This document shows positions 55,450 through 64,000 of a stretch of 64,000 bases of DNA, piece after piece. Each line of letters begins with the position of its first letter. Position 1 is the first letter of the stretch. The stretch is taken from NCBI GenBank assembly GCA_033782935.1, contig JAWQEG010000136.1, positions 213,501 to 277,500 on the forward strand. The letters are read 5' to 3'. Under the pieces are notes generated by a model. The model worked only from the letters and a program-made list of their open reading frames with translations. It had not been told where the DNA came from and did not search any database. Origin of the DNA: Petrolisthes cinctipes (lineage: Eukaryota > Arthropoda > Malacostraca > Decapoda > Porcellanidae). The position numbers and the translations under genes were made by a program.

Positions 55450-56764
55450 GTAAGTATAATATTGTTTATAAGTATTATAAAGTTAGTGTTCTTATGATAT
55501 GATACAGGAAATAGAATTTGGAAGAATTGAATGATAATGTAAGAGGTTAATAGTTTAAATAAACAGGAAGATTAATTAATATCGATAAAAGATGTTGAAT
55601 TATAGTCAAGTGCGTGACAAAAAGAATGAATAGTAAAAGTAGTTTAAATGTAATGAAGATATCTTGAGAGGAATTTGATATATTTAATAAAAGAAAAGTT
55701 AATGACCGTTAAAAATATGAAGCCTAATAAGTATGAGAGAAAAGTAATAATAATTAAAAAAAATAGTGAAGGGTTTTATAAAGATGTAGGCTATATATAT
55801 ATATAGTATTATAAAGTTAGTGTTCTTATGATATGATACAGGAAATAGAATTTGGAAGAATTGAATGATAATGTAAGAGGTTAATAGTTTAAATAAACAG
55901 GAAGATTAATTAATATCGATAAAAGATGTTGAATTATAGTCAAGTGCGTGACAAAAAGAATGAATAGTAAAAGTAGTTTAAATGTAATGAAGATATCTTG
56001 AGAGGAATTTGATATATTTAATAAAAGAAAAGTTAATGACCGTTACAAATATGAAGCCTAATAAGTATGAGAGAAAAGTGATAATAATTAAAAAAAATAG
56101 TGAAGAGTTTTATAAAGATGTAGGCTATATATATATAGTATTATAAAGTTAGTGTTCTTATGATATGATACAGGAAATAGAATTTGGAAGAATTGAATGA
56201 TAATGTAAGAGGTTAATAGTTTAAATAAACAGGAAGATTAATTAATATCGATAAAAGATGTTGAATTATAGTCAAGTGCGTGACAAAAAGAATGAATAGT
56301 AAAAGTAGTTTAAATGTAATGAAGATATCTTGAGAGGAATTTGATATATTTAATAAAAGAAAAGTTAATGACCGTTAAAAATATGAAGCCTAATAAGTAT
56401 GAGAGAAAAGTGATAATAATTAAAAAAAATAGTGAAGAGTTTTATAAAGATGTAGGCTATATATTAATAATATAAGAAAAGTTAATGACCGTTAAAAATA
56501 TGAAGCCTAATAAGTATGAGAGAAAAGTGATAATAATTAAAAAAAATAGTGAAGGGTTTTATAAAGATGTAGGCTATATATTAATAATGGTCGCATAAAA
56601 AAATGGATGTAATCGAACTTATGGATCCGACTGTATATGTGTCTTGTGTGCGAGAGTGTGGTAACGAATTATATTAATTGCTTCTGTAACTCGTAATGAA
56701 ATCATAGTTAGCAAATACTATAGGAGTTGTTGAATGTTTCTAATGATGATATTTGTAATTGCAG

Positions 56765-56924
56765 GTGGTGAAGGTGGTGAAGAAAGTGGTATGATGCGCC
56801 AGTACACACACCCAGTCTTCATTGTATTGGGTGGTACAGCATTGTGCGGACACGTGTACTGGCGCGGGGCTACACTCTCCTGAAGTTCAAGTATTGACAA
56901 GGATCGATTGTGATGTTGGCTTCG
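56765..56924 (+). other. Exon-like block, copy 3
   Basis: Looks identical to copy 1 through the 160 nt, with intact acceptor and donor. Confidence 0.5.
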
Positions 56925-58688
56925 GTAAGTATAATATTGTTTATAAGTATTATAAAGTTAGTGTTCTTATGATATGATACAGGAAATAGAATTTGGAAGA
57001 ATTGAATGATAATGTAAGAGGTTAATAGTTTAAATAAACAGGAAGATTAATTAATATCGATAAAAGATGTTGAATTATAGTCAAGTGCGTGACAAAAGGA
57101 ATGAATAGTAAAAGTAGTTTAAATGTAATGAAGATATCTTGAGAGGAATTTGATATATTTAATAAAAGAAAAGTTAATGACCGTTAAAAATATGAAGCCT
57201 AATAAGTATGAGAGAAAAGTAATAATAATTAAAAAAAATAGTGAAGGGTTTTATAAAGATGTAGGCTATATATATATAGTATTATAAAGTTAGTGTTCTT
57301 ATGATATGATACAGGAAATAGAATTTGGAAGAATTGAATGATAATGTAAGAGGTTAATAGTTTAAATAAACAGGAAGATTAATTAATATCGATAAAAGAT
57401 GTTGAATTATAGTCAAGTGCGTGACAAAAAGAATGAATAGTAAAAGTAGTTTAAATGTAATGAAGATATCTTGAGAGGAATTTGATATATTTAATAAAAG
57501 AAAAGTTAATGACCGTTAAAAATATGAAGCCTAATAAGTATGAGAGAAAAGTGATAATAATTAAAAAAAATAGTGAAGAGTTTTATAAAGATGTAGGCTA
57601 TATATTAATAATATAAGAAAAGTTAATGACCGTTAAAAATATGAAGCCTAATAAGTATGAGAGAAAAGTAATAATAATTAAAAAAAATAGTGAAGGGTTT
57701 TATAAAGATGTAGGCTATATATATATATAGTATTATAAAGTTAGTGTTCTTATGATATGATACAGGAAATAGAATTTGGAAGAATTGAATGATAATGTAA
57801 GAGGTTAATAGTTTAAATAAACAGGAAGATTAATTAATATCGATAAAAGATGTTGAATTATAGTCAAGTGCGTGACAAAAAGAATGAATAGTAAAAGTAG
57901 TTTAAATGTAATGAAGATATCTTGAGAGGAATTTGATATATTTAATAAAAGAAAAGTTAATGACCATTAAAAATATGAAGCCTAATAAGTATGAGAGAAA
58001 AGTGATAATAATTAAAAAAAATAGTGAAGAGTTTTATAAAGATGTAGGCTATATATATATAGTATTATAAAGTTAGTGTTCTTATGATATGATACAGGAA
58101 ATAGAATTTGGAAGAATTGAATGATAATGTAAGAGGTTAATAGTTTAAATAAACAGGAAGATTAATTAATATCGATAAAAGATGTTGAATTATAGTCAAG
58201 TGCGTGACAAAAAGAATGAATAGTAAAAGTAGTTTAAATGTAATGAAGATATCTTGAGAGGAATTTGATATATTTAATAAAAGAAAAGTTAATGACCGTT
58301 AAAAATATGAAGCCTAATAAGTATGAGAGAAAAGTGATAATAATAAAAAAAAATAGTGAAGAGTTTTATAAAGATGTAGGCTATATATTAATAATATAAG
58401 AAAAGTTAATGACCGTTAAAAATATGAAGCCTAATAAGTATGAGAGAAAAGTGATAATAATTAAAAAAAATAGTGAAGGGTTTTATAAAGATGTAGGCTA
58501 TATATTAATAATGGTCGCATAAAAAAATGGATGTAATCGAACTTATGGATCCGACTGTATATGTGTCTTGTGTGCGAGAGTGTGGTAACGAATTATATTA
58601 ATTGCTTCTGTAACTCGTAATGAAATCATAGTTAGCAAATACTATAGGAGTTGTTGAATGTTTCTAATGATGATATTTGTAATTGCAG

Positions 58689-58848
58689 GTGGTGAAGGTG
58701 GTGAAGAAAGTGGTATGATGCGCCAGTACACACACCCAGTCTTCATTGTATTGGGTGGTACAGCATTGTGCGGACACGTGTACTGGCGCGGGGCTACACT
58801 CTCCTGAAGTTCAAGTATTGACAAGGATCGATTGTGATGTTGGCTTCG
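58689..58848 (+). other. Exon-like block, copy 4
   Basis: Looks identical to copy 1; follows the longest intron-like stretch (1.76 kb, four A and two B subrepeats). Confidence 0.5.
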
Positions 58849-59829
58849 GTAAGTATAATATTGTTTATAAGTATTATAAAGTTAGTGTTCTTATGATATG
58901 ATACAGGAAATAGAATTTGGAAGAATTGAATGATAATGTAAGAGGTTAATAGTTTAAATAAACAGGAAGATTAATTAATATCGATAAAAGATGTTGAATT
59001 ATAGTCAAGTGCGTGACAAAAAGAATGAATAGTAAAAGTAGTTTAAATGTAATGAAGATATCTTGAGAGGAATTTGATATATTTAATAAAAGAAAAGTTA
59101 ATGACCGTTAAAAATATGAAGCCTAATAAGTATGAGAGAAAAGTAATAATAATTAAAAAAAATAGTGAAGGGTTTTATAAAGATGTAGGCTATATATATA
59201 TAGTATTATAAAGTTAGTGTTCTTATGATATGATACAGGAAATAGAATTTGGAAGAATTGAATGATAATGTAAGAGGTTAATAGTTTAAATAAACAGGAA
59301 GATTAATTAATATCGATAAAAGATGTTGAATTATAGTCAAGTGCGTGACAAAAAGAATGAATAGTAAAAGTAGTTTAAATGTAATGAAGATATCTTGAGA
59401 GGAATTTGATATATTTAATAAAAGAAAAGTTAATGACCATTAAAAATATGAAGCCTAATAAGTATGAGAGAAAAGTGATAATAATAAAAAAAAATAGTGA
59501 AGAGTTTTATAAAGATGTAGGCTATATATTAATAATATAAGAAAAGTTAATGACCGTTAAAAATATGAAGCCTAATAAGTATGAGAGAAAAGTGATAATA
59601 ATTAAAAAAAATAGTGAAGGGTTTTATAAAGATGTAGGCTATATATTAATAATGGTCGCATAAAAAAATGGATGTAATCGAACTTATGGATCCGACTGTA
59701 TATGTGTCTTGTGTGGGAGAGTGTGGTAACGAATTATATTAATTGCTTCTGTAACTCGTAATGAAATCATAGTTAGCAAATACTATAGGAGTTGTTGAAT
59801 GTTTCTAATGATGATATTTGTAATTGCAG

Positions 59830-59989
59830 GTGGTGAAGGTGGTGAAGAAAGTGGTATGATGCACCAGTACACACACCCAGTCTTCATTGTATTGGGTGGT
59901 ACAGCATTGTGCGGACACGTGTACTGGCGTGGGGCTACACTCTCCTGAAGTTCAAGTATTGACAAGGATCGATTGTGATGTTGGCTTCG
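59830..59989 (+). other. Exon-like block, copy 5
   Basis: Two changes in the frame: CGC to CAC (Arg to His in MMRQYT) and a silent CGC to CGT. Splice signals intact. Confidence 0.5.
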
Positions 59990-60854
59990 GTAAGTATAAT
60001 ATTGTTTATAAGTATTATAAAGTTAGTGTTCTTATGATATGATACAGGAAATAGAATTTGGAAGAATTGAATGATAATGTAAGAGGTTAATAGTTTAAAT
60101 AAACAGGAAGATTAATTAATATCAATAAAAGATGTTGAATTATAGTCAAGTGCGTGACAAAAAGAATGAATAGTAAAAGTAGTTTAAATGTAATGAAGAT
60201 ATCTTGAGAGGAATTTGATATATTTAATAAAAGAAAAGTTAATGACCGTTAAAAATATGAAGCCTAATAAGTATGAGAGAAAAGTAATAATAATAAAAAA
60301 AAATAGTGAAGGGTTTTATAAAGATGTAGGCTATATATATATAGTATTATAAAGTTAGTGTTCTTATGATATGATACAGGAAATAGAATTTGGAAGAATT
60401 GAATGATAATGTAAGAGGTTAATAGTTTAAATAAACAGGAAGATTAATTAATATCGATAAAAGATGTTGAATTATAGTCAAGTGCGTGACAAAAAGAATG
60501 AATAGTAAAAGTAGTTTAAATGTAATGAAGATATCTTGAGAGGAATTTGATATATTTAATATAAGAAAAGTTAATGACCGTTAAAAATATGAAGCCTAAT
60601 AAGTATGAGAGAAAAGTGATAACAATAAAAAAAAAATAGTGAAGGGTTTTATAAAGATGTAGGCTATATATTAATAATGGTCGCATAAAAAAATGGATGT
60701 AATCGAACTTATGGATCCGACTGTATATGTGTCTTGTGTGCGAGAGTGTGGTAACGAATTATATTAATTGCTTCTGTAACTCGTAATGAAATCATAGTTA
60801 GCAAATACTATAGGAGTTGTTGAATGTTTCTAATGATGATATTTGTAATTGCAG

Positions 60855-60974
60855 GTGGTGAAGGTGGTGAAGAAAGTGGTATGATGCGCCAGTACACACA
60901 CCCAGTCTTCATTGTATTGGGTGGTACAGCATTGTGCGGACACGTGTACTGGCGCGGGGCAACACTCTCCTGAA
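60855..60974 (+). other. Exon-like block, copy 6, truncated after the stop codon
   Basis: Matches copy 1 through the TGA (one silent GCT to GCA), then diverges at 'ctcctgaacactg'; the post-stop 40 nt and donor are missing. If the array is transcribed on this strand, this copy would be a natural last exon. Confidence 0.5.
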
Positions 60975-61478
60975 CACTGTACCATGCCTCTATATATTGT
61001 GGCCAATAGTGCGTGTTTATATATGTGTGTGTGGTGCTGTGTTTAGGTGGAAGTGACCCCCTTCCCCCTTGGTGCTGGGGACCAAGGGGGAAAGTATTAC
61101 ACTCCGCAGTCACCTGAAGGAACCCCAGTTGGGCCCTCCATATATCCGGGGGGCCCGGGGGTTTCCTGATGGGGACTTGCATGAGTGATCTCCAATCTTG
61201 CATTGAAGTAGCATATCGTTACTTTGATATGCCCGAATACGAATTTCCAAGTTTTAGTTTTTTTTTTTTTTAAATAAATATTTTTGTCGGGATGATCCTG
61301 GTTGGGTTCCGGAGAGTCTTCGAAGTATGAAATAAAAGGAATAGAATGTATTAAGGTACAGTTGCCTTAAAGTATTTCTTTACCCCCTGTGTTGGCTGTG
61401 GCATCGCTGGACATAATAATAATAATAATAATATCACATCTGACACATTATTAACATTGAAGAATACGAAACGGTGAA
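60975..61478. other. Unassigned flank of the array
   Basis: GC-richer patch at 61030-61200 ('cccttggtgctggggaccaa', 'ccggggggcccgggggtttc'), a T run at 61258-61271, and (AAT)n at 61409-61431. The minus strand stays open across 61203-60808, but this is not recognised as a protein family. Confidence 0.5.
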
Positions 61479-63547
61479 TCATTGTGTTATCCGTAAATAT
61501 GATTCAACAGGGAGATTGGTCTCATTCATAAATGTGACTCTAGTATTGATACGCTGCCTGTCAACTCCAGACACAAAAGCAAAGGGTAAAGGAATACCTT
61601 GAGGCAACTGTACCTCAAAAGAAAATAAGTTGTTTGTTTTGTATCCTGGTATATAAAAGATTGAGAAATGGAATGATTTGTTACTATGCGAAATTGACGG
61701 TAGGAGTGGTAGAAATGTTGGTGTTCCATAGTTTGTGTGTGTGGTATGGGCTGAGGTAGGTGTAGATGGGGGGGAGTTAGATGTGAGGAGCTGTAACTGA
61801 CCCACTCTAGGTGAGCGTCGATGCCGCCCCAAGTGGTACACCGTCGCACGACCCTCCAACTATGGTAGGGAGGAGAGAGCTGGCTCCCCCACAGAATTGT
61901 AGGGTGGCTACCCAATGAGAGAGGAAGAGGAAGGGTAATGGATTGTGTCAGGTAGCTGGTGTTCTTCCTGAACTCTTGAGCTAAGATCAAAGTTGTCAAG
62001 CACCGAGATTTCGAGTCTGGTGATGACGGGCTTAGAGATGGAGGTATAATAAGGGCTAGAGAAAAGCCTGGCAGTGTTGTACGACCATCTCGAGTGCTAC
62101 ACCGTCGCAAAACCCTAAAAATATAGTAAGGAAACACGATATTGTGGTCATGAAATGGGTTACTCCTACAGCAGTCCCACTGTGGAGTACATGATCTCTG
62201 AGGGTCGATGGTGTTCCTTAGACCTGCTTGGCTAATGGTTTGAATTGTATCCTTTAGCCAGTCTGATGCAAGAGCACTGTGCATAGAGAGGTTGCCAGTG
62301 TCTGGGTGATGTTCTCTGTGTGAGCATACACTCGAGTATGTAGTACGATTGAAGACTACCTACCTGTTACTCTGAATTACCACTGTGGTTTTAGAGCTAT
62401 CTTCTCTAAAACAAGAGGCTGTGTAACCTTGACGAGGTGCAGTGGCTTACTCCCCTTGATCTGGCACATGTACAGCATGCAAGCAAGCTAGCTTCTCGCT
62501 CTCCTGTCCGGACAAGGGAAACTAATTAGCAGTCTCGTTCTGGTGTCATCACGTCTGCAGGGCCAGTTAGTTGGCTAATGCTGGGGGTGGCGTTTGTGCC
62601 ATTACTGAAGCAGTTGTGCTATTATTATCGATGGCTGCTGCTTCTACCCACGTCTGCAGGCAGGCACTGAAAAGAGTTTGAGTGGTTAGCAAGTAGATCG
62701 TATGCTATTGTCGGGGTGACACGTTCTGTAATTCCAGTGGGGTGATGCTCGCCGGTCTGGGCCTCTGTCATCTCGGTGTGGCTGCCCTGCTTCTGCTGCT
62801 CATTCTCTTAACCGAGGACTTGTCCAAAAGATTGGTGTCTGGTAATACAGACAGTGGATGGCTGATCTCCTCGCGGTCGTGCCTCCTCACATTCCTCGGT
62901 TGTTTATTTTAATATTGATTGTGTGTGGCCAATGCTGTTGGGCAGTGACTGTTGTTTGTTCAGTTCGGGGCATGGCGTGCTCCCCTGTCTAGGCATCGGG
63001 GGTGTGTGGTGGTTGTTGAACATGGTACCAGTGCTGCTTGCCTGCTCCATCTCGACCACTGCCGCACTTTAACCCGTTGTCGATCATGGCAGTGTGTGAG
63101 GCGTCTGTGGAATGGCAGCAGGTCGCTAGCTTCTTCTGTAAAAGGGGACACTCTCCTTAAAAGTGTCTGGGGGAGCGAAGCATCTCGGGTATCTGTGGGT
63201 CGCTGCTGATACCTATGGGTGATGCGTGTATCATCTCAAGTGCGGTTATCACTTCCCGTGGGGCGTGTGCAACCTAGAATGGCCATTGAAGGAGTTGCTT
63301 TAACAGCACGATGACGTTACTTGATAACAAGTGATGTGAACAGAATAGAAGAGAATGTGGTCGCTTCTACTTCTACATACATATGTACAGCTGATGGGAG
63401 ATGTGGTATTTGTGAGAAATCCCATCCCTAAAGCACTTGTATGGGGCTGTCAGATAAACTTGGGTACAGCAGGATGTTCTGTAAATCCGCATAGGTGTGA
63501 ACATGACTGGCTGACTCTTGTTGTTGTGTGTGTGTGTGTGTTTGTTT
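61479..63547. other. Unassigned subterminal region
   Basis: Composition is more balanced than elsewhere. Minus-strand frames of 253 codons (62284-61526) and 127 codons (61859-61479) overlap in different phases. 'tacaccgtcgca' followed by 'accct' occurs twice (61831, 62098). No domain recognised, so I leave them uncalled. The region could be a retroelement leader or unique subtelomeric DNA. Confidence 0.4.
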
Positions 63548-63600
63548 GCAGGGCCAACACTGTTGGCTAATGCTGGGGTGGTCTTAGTGCCATTATGCAG
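62556..63600 (+). repeat. ~50-bp direct repeat next to the TTAGG array
   Basis: 'tgcagggcca' + 'ttggctaatgctgggg' + 'gtgccatta' at 62556-62605 recurs at 63548-63597, the second copy ending just before TCTAGGTTAGG. Confidence 0.75.
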
Positions 63601-63602
63601 TC

Positions 63603-64000
63603 TAGGTTAGGTTAGGTTAGGTTAGGTTAGGTTAGGTTAGGTTAGGTTAGGTTAGGTTAGGTTAGGTTAGGTTAGGTTAGGTTAGGTTAGGTTAGGTTAG
63701 GTTAGGTTAGGTTAGGTTAGGTTAGGTTAGGTTAGGTTAGGTTAGGTTAGGTTAGGTTAGGTTAGGTTAGGTTAGGTTAGGTTAGGTTAGGTTAGGTTAG
63801 GTTAGGTTAGGTTAGGTTAGGTTAGGTTAGGTTAGGTTAGGTTAGGTTAGGTTAGGTTAGGTTAGGTTAGGTTAGGTTAGGTTAGGTTAGGTTAGGTTAG
63901 GTTAGGTTAGGTTAGGTTAGGTTAGGTTAGGTTAGGTTAGGTTAGGTTAGGTTAGGTTAGGTTAGGTTAGGTTAGGTTAGGTTAGGTTAGGTTAGGTTAG
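63603..64000 (+). repeat. (TTAGG)n telomere-type array
   Basis: About 79 consecutive perfect pentamers running off the right edge. TTAGG is the canonical arthropod telomere repeat, and the G-rich strand points 5' to 3' toward the edge, the orientation of a right chromosome end. However, the entry 'gcagtctaggttagg' resembles the junction in family J copies (24.13 and 34.50 kb), so an interstitial expansion is also possible. Confidence 0.95.

Larger units (their letters stand above)
53483..60974 (+). repeat. Higher-order tandem array of an exon-like unit
   Basis: Periods between successive donor sites are 807, 1147, 1475, 1924 and 1141 bp, plus a final truncated unit. Each unit holds a 160-nt exon-like block and an AT-rich 'intron' composed of 1-4 copies of subrepeat A (~333 bp, 'agtattataaagttagtgtt' to 'gatgtaggctatata') and 0-2 copies of subrepeat B (~116 bp, a duplicate of the end of A). 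A/B counts per unit: 1/1, 2/1, 3/1, 4/2, 2/1, 2/0. Sequence divergence between units is about a base or two per hundred or less, by eye. (TA)n length varies at A junctions. Confidence 0.92.

Noticed and set aside
54096..60990. Repeated 60-codon minus-strand frame opposite each exon-like block
   Set aside because: It starts at TTG, not ATG, and runs through the splice acceptor of the plus strand; splice, branch-point and donor signals favour the plus strand.
61479..62284. Overlapping 253- and 127-codon minus-strand frames
   Set aside because: No motif recognised, the two overlap in different phases and neither is clearly preferred; left as unassigned region.

Overview
The window looks like non-coding, repeat-choked arthropod nuclear DNA. 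A decapod-type crustacean is my best guess, but this is inference: the evidence is (TTAGG)n telomere-type DNA at the right edge, very dense microsatellites, and arthropod-style LINE, Ty3/gypsy and MITE remnants. There are no operons, prokaryotic promoters or CRISPR arrays. Almost every long open frame is low-complexity repeat read in one or more frames. The only convincing host-protein remnant is a PH-domain exon at about 7.1-7.3 kb (MPRIP/outspread type), swollen by an 18-bp repeat and broken in frame. Family letters A-M below are local labels I assigned.

Layout. 0-2.6 kb: 5' half of a LINE on the minus strand; ORF2 is open for 523 codons and ORF1 is frameshifted. 3.1-6.1, 24.9-27.4 and 52.1-53.4 kb: three members of family A, with terminal inverted repeats at TA sites and 1.2-2.3 kb of iterated TTTTATATAAAA-like DNA inside. 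6-24 kb: a mosaic of short inverted-repeat elements (families B, C, G: TA target, TACAG termini, Tc1/mariner-like; family H: TTA target, GGGTCGATTCC termini, PIF/Harbinger-like; family D: TTAA target, C-rich hairpins, piggyBac-like; K, L, M: other small foldbacks), large ATT, TG and TC arrays, a gypsy integrase fossil (10.1-10.7 kb) and a 1.3-1.4 kb segmental duplication (8.7-10.1 and 16.5-17.8 kb). 27.4-35.9 kb: an inverted duplicate of 11-12 kb, more MITEs (one carrying a 71-bp minisatellite), a tRNA-derived SINE, and foldback J with telomere-like motifs. 36-45 kb: tandem donor-like repeats, a 1.1 kb 22-bp C-rich minisatellite, a near-perfect 63-bp minisatellite, and CT/TG tracts. 45-51.9 kb: two LINE tails facing each other, a 2.5 kb long-arm foldback (E) enclosing a small duplicated open frame, a 193-bp foldback (F) and a promoter-like segment. 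53.5-61.0 kb: a higher-order tandem array whose unit contains a conserved 160-nt exon-like block with acceptor, branch-point-like and GTAAGT donor signals (five complete copies, one partial, one donor-end fragment). 63.6-64.0 kb: about 79 perfect TTAGG units running off the window.

No set of genes here works together as a pathway. The common theme is DNA that folds back on itself. Many dispersed elements are inverted repeats, and many have turned into incubators of tandem repeats, either in their arms (D), centres (A, B, C, H) or flanks (L). The strongest candidates for something undescribed are the exon-like tandem array, the AT-array-carrying family A, the long-arm foldback E, and the nested palindromes with family D at their centres.
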